The notes beneath the pieces are model-generated. The model had not been told where the DNA came from and ran no database searches. It worked only from the letters and a program-made list of their open reading frames with translations. A stretch of DNA of 64,000 nt from Streptomyces sp. NBC_00258 (GTDB taxonomy: Bacteria; Actinomycetota; Actinomycetes; Streptomycetales; Streptomycetaceae): NCBI RefSeq assembly GCF_036182465.1, contig NZ_CP108081.1:1054001-1118000 (forward strand). Reading direction: 5' to 3'. The translations under genes and the position numbers were made by a program. Positions 8,608 to 17,263 of the stretch are shown here, in pieces. Position 1 is the stretch's first letter, and each line of letters starts with the position of its first letter.

Positions 8608-11085
8608 TCAGGATGCCCTCGACAGCACCCCGACCTCGTCACCGAACCCGACCGCGAAGCGCCCGCCCGGTGCCGCCGCGAGTGAGTGCACGGGGAATGG
8701 GAGCAGGTGGTCGGTACCGGCTGGGCACCCTGCGGTGAGATCGCGGAACCGCACGGTGCGGTCATCGCCGAAGGCCGCGACAAGCCGTCCGTCGGCCATC
8801 GCTGAGACCGCCAGCGTATTGCCGGAGCCTGACTCGGCGGCCTGAGCATCGCGTATCTGCTCCCCCTTGGACAGGTTCCACAGACGTATCGTCCGGTCCC
8901 GGCCCTTGCTGATCGCGATGGGAGCTCCGCCCAGGGTGGCGGTGGCCACGGCGGTCACCCAGTCGGTATGGCCGGTCAGGGGCTCGCCGAGCTGTCGGCC
9001 GGTGGCGAGGTCCCACAGTCGCACCGTCTTGTCCCAGCTGCCCGTCACTGCCACGGACCGTCCGTCGAGAACCGCGGTGGCGACGGTGGTGATACGGCTG
9101 GAGTGGCCGGTGAGAGGTGCGGCCAGGGGCTGTCCGGTGGTGAGGTCCCAGACGCCCACCACGCGATCGCTGCCTGCGGTGAGGGCGACGGGCCGGCCGT
9201 CCAGGGTCGTCGAAGCCATGGCCAGGACTCTGCCGTGGCCGCTGGGGAACGGACCTTGGACGGCTCGGCCGGTGGCGAGCTCCACAATGTGCAGGGTGGC
9301 GTCGGGAGCGGCCGTGACGACGACCGGGTGTCCGCCCACCACCGCCGTCGTCATGGCGGACACCTCTGCGTTCAGGGGGTCACAGGTCTGCGAGCCGGTG
9401 GTCAGGTCCCAGGTGCGCACGGTGTGGTCGGCGCCTGCGGTGACGATCACGGGGACACTGTCAAAGACCGCCGTGGCGACCGCCAGGACGGATTCGGTGT
9501 GTCCGGCACGCAGCCGGCCGCCGTCCCCTCGGGCAGCGGTGACGTCCCAGGTGCGGACCGTGTTGTCCTCCCCTGCGGTGACGGCGACACACCGTCCGTC
9601 CACCACGGTGGTGGCGACGCCCCACACCTGGCCTGTGTGCCCGGTGAGGGGCTCACCCTCCTGTTCGCCGGTGTCCAGATCCCAGACCCGCACGGTGCGG
9701 TCACGGGATGTCGTGACCGCCAGGGTGCGCGTCCCGACCGGGGCGCTGTCGATGGCCCACACCCGATCGGTGTGACCTGTCAGCACACTGCCCGCGGCCG
9801 TCCGGTCGAGCGTGTGCAAAGGCGTGACAGTGCCGTCCGGACCGGGGACGAGGGAGACGGGTATGTCCCCCAGCACCAGATTCCGGGCAGCAGCCCTCAC
9901 CCGGATTTCCCAGCCGGACTCGGCGACGACCAAACCGTTCGTCCGGGCGGAGAGCAGGCTCGCCAGGTCGACGAGGTCTTCTGGTCCGCCCTTGATCAGC
10001 TCCTTGCCTGCGGCTGCTTCCAAAGGGATGCTGCGAACGCTCCGCGTGCCGTCAGGGCCCGTGGAGTCCATGAGGCTCGTCGGCAGGTCCCAGAAGCGCA
10101 GTGTGTGGTCCACTCCCACGGCGAGCGCGACGCTGCGCCCTTCCAAGGTCAGTGTCGGCGACGGGTCATAGGGCATGAAAACGGGAACGAGGTCGCCGAC
10201 GAGTTCCGGTGGACCCTCGTAGTGGGTGTCGAGGACCACGACCCGGCCGTCGACGACCGTCAGGGTTGACACTGTGTCCGCGGACGCCAGGGCTGACACC
10301 GCGTGTTCGTACTCGGCATCCGCCAGCAACTCCCGCAGATCGGCTGCCAGAAGCACGTGGCGGTCCAGATCCCACACACGGCCTGCCTGGCCCTCTTCCT
10401 CGGTCACGGCGATGTCCCGTCCTTCGAGTGTCCACGGTCCCTCGGCCGCCAGGCACTCGCCGACCTCTCGGCCGGTGGCCAGGTCCCACGCCTGCGCTTG
10501 GCGGTCCGGTGGGCACGTCACAACGACCTCGCGTCCATCCAGCACCCCTATGTCCACCATCCAGGGGAACACGCCGAGCCGACTGCCGGTTGTCTGGTCC
10601 CACACGCCCAGCGTCCGGTCCGCCTGGACGGCCAGCACCACATGTCGGCCGTCCAGGACCATCTGAGCCAGCCCCAGGGCCAGTTCGCCCGCAGAACGCC
10701 CCGTCGCCGGATCCCACATCCTCGCGGTCCCGTCGATGTGGCATGTGAGGACCAGGGGTTGCCCGTCGACCACCACCGTGGCCAGGGCCACCAACTCGGG
10801 CGACAACGACGACATGGGGTCTGGAGGAGCTGCCGTCAGGGTGTGCAACCGTTCCCCCGTCGCCAGGTCCCAGACACACACCGTCGCGTCGCGGCTCGCC
10901 GAGACGACAACCGGACGGCCGTCAACGACCGCCGTCGCCACCGCGACCACGGGAGCGTCGTGACCGTTTAAGGAGCGGAGCAGCCGAGGGTCGGACGCGG
11001 AACCGCACGTCCAGTCCACCCGCCAAGAGGCCGGCTCATGCGAGGAAGTCACTTCCCGGGACACGTGATCAAATCGTTCCGTCAT
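8608..11085 (-). CDS. WD40 repeat protein, probably two beta-propellers
   Basis: This 825-residue protein starts at ATG 11085 (MTERFDHVSREV); a TTG at 11115 is in frame. It is built almost entirely of WD40 blades of about 42 residues. Each blade has a VVDGRPVVVSAS-type strand followed by a D-x-TVRVWDLATG-type end. About a dozen blades are countable, enough for two seven-bladed propellers, with a divergent stretch in the middle near residues 330-430. There is no signal peptide, kinase, caspase or NACHT domain, although in actinobacteria such propellers are often C-terminal to one. It probably acts as a cytosolic binding scaffold. No operon partner is visible. Confidence 0.85.
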   Translation of the reverse strand: MTERFDHVSREVTSSHEPASWRVDWTCGSASDPRLLRSLNGHDAPVVAVATAVVDGRPVVVSASRDATVCVWDLATGERLHTLTAAPPDPMSSLSPELVALATVVVDGQPLVLTCHIDGTARMWDPATGRSAGELALGLAQMVLDGRHVVLAVQADRTLGVWDQTTGSRLGVFPWMVDIGVLDGREVVVTCPPDRQAQAWDLATGREVGECLAAEGPWTLEGRDIAVTEEEGQAGRVWDLDRHVLLAADLRELLADAEYEHAVSALASADTVSTLTVVDGRVVVLDTHYEGPPELVGDLVPVFMPYDPSPTLTLEGRSVALAVGVDHTLRFWDLPTSLMDSTGPDGTRSVRSIPLEAAAGKELIKGGPEDLVDLASLLSARTNGLVVAESGWEIRVRAAARNLVLGDIPVSLVPGPDGTVTPLHTLDRTAAGSVLTGHTDRVWAIDSAPVGTRTLAVTTSRDRTVRVWDLDTGEQEGEPLTGHTGQVWGVATTVVDGRCVAVTAGEDNTVRTWDVTAARGDGGRLRAGHTESVLAVATAVFDSVPVIVTAGADHTVRTWDLTTGSQTCDPLNAEVSAMTTAVVGGHPVVVTAAPDATLHIVELATGRAVQGPFPSGHGRVLAMASTTLDGRPVALTAGSDRVVGVWDLTTGQPLAAPLTGHSSRITTVATAVLDGRSVAVTGSWDKTVRLWDLATGRQLGEPLTGHTDWVTAVATATLGGAPIAISKGRDRTIRLWNLSKGEQIRDAQAAESGSGNTLAVSAMADGRLVAAFGDDRTVRFRDLTAGCPAGTDHLLPFPVHSLAAAPGGRFAVGFGDEVGVLSRAS

Positions 11086-11319
11086 GGCCCCAAAGCTATG
11101 GGGTCGCACTGACAACGACCCTCGGAGTGCGGGCCGCTCGGCATGGTGTCGAGAGAGCGCCCGCGTTGGCGTTCAGATCCTGCACGGTCGCGCACTTCCT
11201 GGCCGTCGGGCCGTACGTACACGCCGGACAGCCGGCCGCGCAGGATCTCCGGGAGCGGTGCCTCTGTCTGTGCCGCGAGGCGAGAGCCGTCGGCGGTGGA
11301 TCTGCACGACGCACGCAAA

Positions 11320-11361
11320 AGGTCGGGCCCGTCACCACGGGGGGAGTAACGGGCCCGACCT
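11320..11361. terminator. 13-bp perfect hairpin
   Basis: AGGTCGGGCCCGT at 11320-11332 pairs perfectly with ACGGGCCCGACCT at 11349-11361 around a 16-base loop. It lies downstream of the lexA-like gene and upstream of the WD40 gene, both on the minus strand. A transcription terminator for the former is likely, although there is no T-run, as usual in Streptomyces. Confidence 0.6.
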
Positions 11362-11452
11362 GAATCCACGGTGCCACACCCGTCCCCCGACGCGCGCGGT
11401 CTGGCGGCGAAGTCGCCGCGGGATGGCGTGACTTCGTCCCAACGCGAGTGAC

Positions 11453-11536
11453 CTACGCCCGAGACCGGTGCAGCGCGAGAACAACGGCTGCGTACGCCCA
11501 GGAGCGGTCCCAGGCAGGGAAGTAGTCGGTATGCAT
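11453..11536 (-). CDS. Possible 27-residue small ORF downstream of lexA-like gene
   Basis: The ORF runs ATG 11536 to TAG 11453 and begins MHTDYFPAWDRSWAYAAVV. A good AGGAGG lies about 8 bases upstream, and the ORF starts 74 bases after the lexA-like stop. Aromatic residues are followed by a short hydrophobic stretch. The ribosome site is the only real support. It may be a small membrane-associated peptide or a chance frame. Confidence 0.35.
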   Translation of the reverse strand: MHTDYFPAWDRSWAYAAVVLALHRSRA

Positions 11537-11609
11537 CGGACTGGCCTCCTGCCTATCGACTCGATGCTGCGCACGGGAGACGCGGTCGTATGGATCCGAG
11601 GCTGTCTGG

Positions 11610-12281
11610 TCAGAGTTGGCGCAGAACACTGACGACTTTGCCGAGGATCTGGGCCTGGTCGCCGGGGATCGGCTCGTACGCGGAGTTGTGGGGCATGAGC
11701 CACACCTGGCCGTCCTGTCGGCGCAGCTGTTTGACCGTGGCTTCGTCTTCGAGGAGCGCGGCGACGACATCGCCGTGGTCGGCGCTGTCCATACGGCGGA
11801 CGATGACGATGTCGCCGTCGCAGATCGCCATCTCGATCATGCTGTCGCCGACCACGGTCAGGGCGAACAGCTCGCCGTCGCCGACGAGTTGTCGCGGCAG
11901 TGCGTAGACGTCCTCGACCATTTCCTCGGCGAGCAGCGGTGCGCCGGCGGCGATCCGTCCGACGAGCGGCACATCCACCGCAGGCTCGGACTTGTGTCCC
12001 AGGTCAGGTGCCCAGGAGGGGCGTACGCAGTAGGCGCGGGGACGGTGCGGGTCGCGGTACAGGACGCCTTTGCGTTCCAGGGCCATCAGTTGGTGGGCGA
12101 CCGAGGACGTACTGGCGAGCTTCACGGCCTGGCCGATTTCCCGCATCGACGGCGGGTAGCCCTGCCGGGCGACCGTCTGCGTGATGTAGCGGACGATAGC
12201 CGCTTGCCGGTCCGTCAGCTCTCTTTCCGCGGTCTGGGGGCCTGGGGGCCGACCTCGGCGTGTCGGCGCGTTGTTGTCCAT
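11610..12281 (-). CDS. lexA-like: LexA-like SOS repressor paralogue
   Basis: This is a 223-residue protein starting MDNNAPTRRGRPPGPQ. ATG 12281 has GGAGG 8 bases upstream; an in-frame GTG at 12290 is too close to that site. The N-terminal winged HTH includes PSMREIGQAVKLASTSSVAH. The autocleavage site Ala112-Gly113 lies in GRIAAGAPLLAEE. The catalytic Ser147 is in VVGDSMIE and the catalytic Lys184 in EATVKQL, so self-cleavage should work. Streptomyces normally carry lexA elsewhere, next to nrdR, and the different neighbours here suggest an accessory copy. An SOS-like box lies 63 bases upstream, implying autoregulation. Confidence 0.9.
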   Translation of the reverse strand: MDNNAPTRRGRPPGPQTAERELTDRQAAIVRYITQTVARQGYPPSMREIGQAVKLASTSSVAHQLMALERKGVLYRDPHRPRAYCVRPSWAPDLGHKSEPAVDVPLVGRIAAGAPLLAEEMVEDVYALPRQLVGDGELFALTVVGDSMIEMAICDGDIVIVRRMDSADHGDVVAALLEDEATVKQLRRQDGQVWLMPHNSAYEPIPGDQAQILGKVVSVLRQL

Positions 12282-12343
12282 GCCGGGCACCTCCGTACAA
12301 GATCCTCGCGGAACGCGACCTTAACCCGCCACCCAACATAAAT

Positions 12344-12357
12344 GGAACACTGTTTCG
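12344..12357 (-). promoter_or_regulatory. SOS-box-like site upstream of lexA-like gene
   Basis: On the minus strand the site reads CGAAACAGTGTTCC. The Gram-positive SOS box is CGAAC-N4-GTTCG. Eight of the ten defined bases and the spacing match. It lies about 63 bases before the lexA-like start, a normal position for an autoregulatory operator. Confidence 0.6.
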
Positions 12358-12967
12358 ATTGGATAGTTGTGGAGTGCGTCAGACATTTCGGCAGGGCTGT
12401 GACCGTTCAGGCTTGCTGGCGGTTGTTCATCGGAGTTGGCGAGTTCTCGCCTGCAAGCGATCACGTCGCGTTGAGTAGCGAGCAGATGTGGTGATCTGCA
12501 CCAGCGTCGGGTACGGCAGTGCTCCTGTTGACCCATGGGTGAGGTGCTGAAGGCGAAGATCCGCTCGGACTCATGCGGTCTGGAGCAGTTGGTCGCGGGC
12601 TATGACGAAGGTCGTATTCGTGACCGGCTGGTGCTCGGGGATGGGTGGCCGCGCCGGTGGAGTGGAACGTGGCTGGTTGGTGGGGGTGAGGTGTCATGGC
12701 CGGTCCGTGATATGGAGTCCGTGCCGGTGTCTTCGTCGAAGCCGGTGAGCGCGGGCACGACCAGCCTGTTCGACCTCGAACCCACGATGGCGAGCATCCT
12801 GCTGGTCACATCGGACGGGAATCCTGAATCCGTGGTGCCCCAGGAACTCCTGGTAAGCGCACGACGCAGCGAGGTGCACGTCCGGCACCGGCCACGTACG
12901 ACATTCCGCCCACCGCACGAGTGGCCCGTTCCGCGAGTTGACAGAGTGCGGAACCTTCATGCCAATA
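12358..12967. other. 600-base gap without a convincing gene
   Basis: A 150-codon plus frame (12535-12987) is open, but it has weak third-position bias, no recognised family and runs into the operator at 12968. Minus-strand frames are equally unconvincing. The region may hold eroded coding DNA. Confidence 0.4.
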
Positions 12968-12987
12968 TTAGTAACGACACGAACTAA
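12968..12987. promoter_or_regulatory. Operator copy 1 of double-MarR regulator
   Basis: TTAGTAACGACACGAACTAA is a 20-base site with TTAGT/ACTAA arms, just before the double-MarR gene. A near-identical site sits before the gentisate dioxygenase gene at 13951-13978. The recurrence at both promoters marks it as the likely binding site. Confidence 0.7.
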
Positions 12988-13038
12988 ATCCTCCGCGCCG
13001 CGACGGTCGCGGTGGTCCCACCGAAAGGACGTGCGGCG

Positions 13039-13932
13039 ATGGCGGACTGGCCGCTCGTCCCCGATGAGGAGGCCTTCGCTCCGGGCAGCCTGCTGCGCAC
13101 AGCGCAGCAGGTGCACGATCGCCTGTGGCAGGAGCTGGTGCCCGGCAGCTGCACCTCGCCGCAGTTCGCGGTGCTCCACCGGCTGGCGCTGCGGCCGGGC
13201 ATCGACCAGCGCACCCTGGGCGAGGCCGCCGGCCTCGACAGGGCCACCGGCGCCGAGCTCGTGGCCCGGCTCGAACAGTCGGGGCTGATCAGACGAGAGC
13301 GCGCCGCGGCGGACGCGCGCCGCAACAGCCTTCGGCTCACCGTGGCCGGCGACACCGCCCTGCGGGCCTGTGCGCCCTGGGTGGCCCAGGTGCAACTGCG
13401 ACTGACCGCCCCGCTGGGTGATGCCGGGACCGGGCGGATTCTGCGGCTGCTGAGGACGGTCGCCGAGGTGGCGACCGGTCAGCCGGTTGGGCAGGAGCTG
13501 CCCGAAATCGTCGGCCTGCCCGCGGATCCGTCCCGCATCCCCGGCCACCTGGTCCGAGTGGCCCAGCAGCGACACACCCAATTCTGGACGGCCGCCGTGG
13601 GCGAAAGGCCGACCTCCCCCCAGTACGGCGTGCTCTACCGCCTGGCGCGGGAACCGGGCATCGACCAGACCACGCTGGCCGACCGTATCGCCCTGGCCAA
13701 GGCGCCCACCGGCGAGATCGTGAAGCGGCTCGTCGCACGGAGTGAAGTCCTGCGCGACGTCGACCCGGGCGACGCCCGCCGCAGGCTGCTCACGCTCAGC
13801 CCGCAGGGACGTCAGGTTCTGCGGGACGTCACGCCCGCGGTGCTGCGCGTCCAGGAGGAGCTGACCGCGGAACTCACCGCGGACGAGCGCAGGGAACTGC
13901 TCACACTGCTCAGGAGGATCACCCGGCCGTAG
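13039..13932 (+). CDS. Tandem (fused) MarR-family regulator
   Basis: This is a 297-residue protein starting MADWPLVPDEEAF, with AAAGGAC upstream; the frame is open nine codons further. It contains two complete MarR domains in one chain. The N-domain, about residues 18-125, has SPQFAVLHRLALRPGIDQ and LDRATGAELVARLEQ. The C-domain, about 165-285, has SPQYGVLYRLAREPGIDQ and LAKAPTGEIVKRLVA. Both include the winged HTH. MarR proteins normally act as dimers of about 150 residues, so this looks like a covalent pseudo-dimer. It precedes the gentisate genes and is flanked by matching operators, so it probably represses them until an aromatic acid binds. Confidence 0.88.
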   Translation: MADWPLVPDEEAFAPGSLLRTAQQVHDRLWQELVPGSCTSPQFAVLHRLALRPGIDQRTLGEAAGLDRATGAELVARLEQSGLIRRERAAADARRNSLRLTVAGDTALRACAPWVAQVQLRLTAPLGDAGTGRILRLLRTVAEVATGQPVGQELPEIVGLPADPSRIPGHLVRVAQQRHTQFWTAAVGERPTSPQYGVLYRLAREPGIDQTTLADRIALAKAPTGEIVKRLVARSEVLRDVDPGDARRRLLTLSPQGRQVLRDVTPAVLRVQEELTAELTADERRELLTLLRRITRP

Positions 13933-13950
13933 CCGCGGGCTTTTTCTTCC

Positions 13951-13978
13951 GCATTTAGTAACTGTACGAACTGAATGC
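13951..13978. promoter_or_regulatory. Operator copy 2, in front of gentisate dioxygenase gene
   Basis: The core TTAGTAACTGTACGAACTGA (13955-13974) matches operator copy 1 at 16 of 20 positions. Here it is extended to a 28-base dyad, with GCATT at 13951 and AATGC ending at 13978. It lies 53 bases before the dioxygenase ATG and 19 bases after the regulator stop. Confidence 0.72.
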
Positions 13979-14030
13979 GGGAGAAGAGCACCACGAGGCA
14001 AGCCGGGGAGACATGAGATGGAGACGCGAA

Positions 14031-15128
14031 ATGACGACTCAACGCTTTGACGCACCTGCCGATCCGCTGCTGCACGCTCTCTACGGCGACCTCGCGGAAA
14101 AGGATCTCCAGCCGCTGTGGCGACTGCACGGGCTGCTGACCCCCACCCCTGCCGTCACGGCCGTCCCCCACCTCTGGCGGGGCAGGGACCTGCGCGACCT
14201 CGGCGAGCGGGCCGGACGTCTGGTGCCCGTGGACCGGGGCGGCGACCGGCGCGTGCTGTCACTGAGCAACCCCGGCCTGGGCGGACTGCCGTACGCCACC
14301 TCGACCCTCTGGGGTGCGGTGCAGTACCTGGGACCGGGCGAGACGGCGCCGGCCCACCGCCACACCCCCGCCGCTCTGCGCTTCGTCCTGGGGGGCGAAG
14401 GAGTATGGACCGCGGTGAACGGCGACCCGCTGGCCATGTCCGCCGGAGACCTGATCCTCACCCCCAGCTGGACCTGGCACGAGCACCACAACCCTGGTGA
14501 CACCCCGATGACCTGGTTCGACGCCCTCGACCTGCCGCTCGTGGAAGGACTGGGCGCGGTGTTCTTCGAACCCGGCGACGGCAGAACGGCTGCCACCACC
14601 TCACCGGCCGGGCACTCCGCGTCCGAGCGCCGCTTCGGAGGCGGTCCCGGCCTGCTGCCCGACGGCACCACCACCCCGCCGCCCGCGCACTCCCCCCTGC
14701 TGCGCTACCGATGGGCCGACACCGACCGCGCCCTGGCCGGCCAACTCTCCGAACCCGCCTCCCAGGCCGCCCGCTCCGGCCACGCGCACATTCGCTACGC
14801 CGACCCGACCAGCGGCCGCGACGTGATGCCAACCATGCGCTGCGAGATGGACCGCTATCTGCCCGGCCACACCGCACCCGCCGTGAGGCGCACGGGCTCG
14901 TCCCTCGTCGCCGTCTTCCGGGGCTCGGGCACGGTCGCCCTCGACGGTACGCACCACGACATCGAACCCGGCGACCTGATCGCCGTCCCGTCCTGGACGG
15001 CGGTGCGCGTGCTCGCGCACGAAACCCTCGACCTGTTCACCGTCAACGACGCCCCCGTCCTGGAAGCCCTCGCCCTGTACCGGACCGAAGAGGTCACGGA
15101 AGACGCCCAAAACGTCGCCGACAACTGA
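14031..15128 (+). CDS. Gentisate 1,2-dioxygenase
   Basis: This is a 365-residue bicupin enzyme. Family members use Fe(II) and O2 to cleave gentisate between C1 and C2, giving maleylpyruvate. The start MTTQRFDAP has GGAGA 7 bases upstream; an in-frame ATG at 14013 is too close to its own GGGGAG. The N-terminal cupin shows the iron-binding pattern HRHTPAALRF with a later ILTPSWTWHEHHN. The C-terminal cupin (TGSSLVAVFRGSGTVAL) lacks the full His set, as usual in this family. It is the first gene of a run with the fumarylpyruvate hydrolase and the hydroxylase. No maleylpyruvate isomerase gene is in the window. Confidence 0.9.
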   Translation: MTTQRFDAPADPLLHALYGDLAEKDLQPLWRLHGLLTPTPAVTAVPHLWRGRDLRDLGERAGRLVPVDRGGDRRVLSLSNPGLGGLPYATSTLWGAVQYLGPGETAPAHRHTPAALRFVLGGEGVWTAVNGDPLAMSAGDLILTPSWTWHEHHNPGDTPMTWFDALDLPLVEGLGAVFFEPGDGRTAATTSPAGHSASERRFGGGPGLLPDGTTTPPPAHSPLLRYRWADTDRALAGQLSEPASQAARSGHAHIRYADPTSGRDVMPTMRCEMDRYLPGHTAPAVRRTGSSLVAVFRGSGTVALDGTHHDIEPGDLIAVPSWTAVRVLAHETLDLFTVNDAPVLEALALYRTEEVTEDAQNVADN

Positions 15129-15150
15129 CCGTTCACCCTTGGGAGACCCC

Positions 15151-16056
15151 ATGCGCATCGCCCGCTTCAACGAGGATCGCATCGGCATCGTCCGTGACAA
15201 CCGCGTCCTGGACGTCACCGACCAGCTCACCGAGCGCCTCTCCCCGGCCCCCTACAGCCTGGCCCGCCGCCTGATCACCGAATTCGCCGCCGTCCGCCCG
15301 CTGCTGGAACAGACAGCGTCCGTCGCCGGGCCCGGAGACGGCCTTCCGCTCGGCCAGGCGCGGCTGCTGGCCCCCGTCCCCGACCCGGCGAAGATCGTCG
15401 CGGCACCGGTCAACTACCGGGACCACCAGTCGGAGATGAACGAGGCGTACCACATCAGCTCGCTCGGCTTCTTCCTGAAGTCGCCGTCCTCGATCCTCGA
15501 CCCCGAGGGGACTGTGCGCCTGCCCTACACCGACCGGCGCTTCGACCACGAAGCCGAGTTCGCGCTCGTCGTCGGACGCCGGGCCAGCCATGTCACGCCC
15601 GAGCAGGCACTGGACCACGTCTTCGGCTACACGGGCCTGATGGACATCACCATGCGCGGCGGCGAGGACCGCTCCACCCGCAAGTCCTTCGACACCTTCA
15701 CCCCGCTCGGGCCGTGGCTCGTCACCCCTGACGAGCTCGGCTCCCCCGAGGACGTCGGCCTGGAACTGACCGTCAACGGCGAACCGAGGCAGAAGGCCAA
15801 CACCAGCGAACTCATCTGGTCGGCCGCCCGCTTCCTGTCCTACGCCTCCACGGTCACCGTGCTGGAGCCCGGTGACGTGGTCACCACCGGCACCCCCGCA
15901 GGCGTCGCCCCCGTCGAGGACGGCGATGTCGTCGAACTGACCGTCGCCCGCATCGGCCGCCTGCGTGTGGCGGTGTCGGCCGAGGGCGCCGTGCCCTGCC
16001 CCACCTCGGGAGCCTCCCGCGGCCCCGTTCCACCGCCCGCCCCCAGCCACAAGTAA
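15151..16056 (+). CDS. FAH-family hydrolase, probably fumarylpyruvate hydrolase
   Basis: This 301-residue fumarylacetoacetate hydrolase-family enzyme starts MRIARFNEDRIGIV, with GGGAG 8 bases upstream, 22 bases after the dioxygenase stop. The metal-site blocks HEAEFALVVGRR and the later VTVLEPGDVVTTGTPAGV are typical. In the gentisate pathway this family splits fumarylpyruvate, or maleylpyruvate directly, into fumarate and pyruvate. The assignment within the family rests on the neighbours. The C-terminal Pro/Ser-rich tail is longer than usual. Confidence 0.87.
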   Translation: MRIARFNEDRIGIVRDNRVLDVTDQLTERLSPAPYSLARRLITEFAAVRPLLEQTASVAGPGDGLPLGQARLLAPVPDPAKIVAAPVNYRDHQSEMNEAYHISSLGFFLKSPSSILDPEGTVRLPYTDRRFDHEAEFALVVGRRASHVTPEQALDHVFGYTGLMDITMRGGEDRSTRKSFDTFTPLGPWLVTPDELGSPEDVGLELTVNGEPRQKANTSELIWSAARFLSYASTVTVLEPGDVVTTGTPAGVAPVEDGDVVELTVARIGRLRVAVSAEGAVPCPTSGASRGPVPPPAPSHK

Positions 16057-16081
16057 CCGACGAGCCCACGAGGACGACATC

Positions 16082-17263
16082 ATGACGAACGCGACACGCG
16101 TCCCGCTACTCATCGTCGGCGGCGGCATCGGCGGCATGGCAGCGGCCCTCGCCGCGGCCCGCGCAGGACAGCAGGTGCGGCTGCTGGAACGCGCCCCCGC
16201 GTTCACCGAGATCGGCGCCGGCCTCCAGGTCGGGCCCAACGCCATCCGGGTCCTGGCCGGCCTCGGCCTCTACCCGCAGATCGAGAAGGTCGCGGTCTTC
16301 CCCGAGCGCGGGGTGTTCATGGACGCCGTGACCGGGAGACACCTGACAGCCCTCGACCTGGGCTCCGGCTTCCGGGAGCGTTACGGAGCGCCGTACGCGG
16401 TGATGCACCGCAGCGACCTGCTCGACATCCTGCTCCAGGCGTGCCGCGACAGCGACCTGGTGACGCTGGAGAACGGCAAGGAGGTCACCGAGGTCAGCGC
16501 CCCCGCCTCCGGAGCCGTCCACGTCATCTGCGCCGACGGCAGCGCGTACGAGACAGAGTTCCTGATCGGCGCCGACGGCCTCAACTCCGCCGTCCGGCCG
16601 CTCGTCGTCCAGGACGAGCTGGTGTGCTCCGGCTACGCCGCCTACCGCGGCACCATCCCGGTGGGGGACGCCGCCGAGCACATCGACGGAAGCAGCGTCG
16701 TGCTGTGGATCGGTCCCGGCCTGCACATGATCCAGTACCCCATCCGTCGCGGCGAGCTCCGCAACACCGTCGCCGTGTTCCGCAGCGACGCCTTCGCCCG
16801 TGGCGAGGACGACTGGGGCGGTCCGGACGAACTCGACGCACGGTTCGCCGGCACCTGCAACCAGGTGCGTCGCGGCGTCCAGCTCGTCGACCGCGGCCGG
16901 CACTGGAAGACGTACGACCGCGACCCCGCCGACCGCTTCACCGCCGGTCGGGTGGCGCTGCTCGGCGATGCCGCGCACCCCATGCTGCAGTACCTGGGTC
17001 AGGGTGCCTGTCAGGCCCTGGAGGACGCCGAAGCCCTGGGCCGTCTGCTCGGTCGTCACTGCGGCGACTACGGCAGGGTGCTGGCCGCCTACGAGCAGGA
17101 GCGCGTGCCCCGCGCCACCGGCGTCCAGCGCACCGCCCGCAGCTGGGGCGAGATCTGGCACACGGACGGGATCGGCAAAACCCTGCGCGACCACATCTTC
17201 ACTGGCCGGGCTGTGGATGACTACACCCATACGGACTGGCTGTACCTGCCGAGTGCGGTCTGA
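16082..17263 (+). CDS. FAD monooxygenase, probably 3-hydroxybenzoate 6-hydroxylase
   Basis: This 393-residue group A flavoprotein hydroxylase starts MTNATRVPLLIVGGG. The FAD dinucleotide motif is IVGGGIGGMAAALAAA, the DG motif is FLIGADGLNS and the GD motif is VALLGDAAHPMLQYLGQGA. Close relatives are salicylate 1-hydroxylases and 3-hydroxybenzoate 6-hydroxylases. The adjacent gentisate dioxygenase favours the latter, which makes gentisate from 3-hydroxybenzoate with NADH and O2. It follows the hydrolase by 25 bases in the same operon. Substrate preference cannot be proven from the sequence. Confidence 0.87.
   Translation: MTNATRVPLLIVGGGIGGMAAALAAARAGQQVRLLERAPAFTEIGAGLQVGPNAIRVLAGLGLYPQIEKVAVFPERGVFMDAVTGRHLTALDLGSGFRERYGAPYAVMHRSDLLDILLQACRDSDLVTLENGKEVTEVSAPASGAVHVICADGSAYETEFLIGADGLNSAVRPLVVQDELVCSGYAAYRGTIPVGDAAEHIDGSSVVLWIGPGLHMIQYPIRRGELRNTVAVFRSDAFARGEDDWGGPDELDARFAGTCNQVRRGVQLVDRGRHWKTYDRDPADRFTAGRVALLGDAAHPMLQYLGQGACQALEDAEALGRLLGRHCGDYGRVLAAYEQERVPRATGVQRTARSWGEIWHTDGIGKTLRDHIFTGRAVDDYTHTDWLYLPSAV

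Noticed and set aside
12535..12987. 150-codon plus frame starting MGEVLKAKIRSD
   Set aside because: No family recognised, weak codon bias and it runs through the MarR operator; kept only as a note on the gap.
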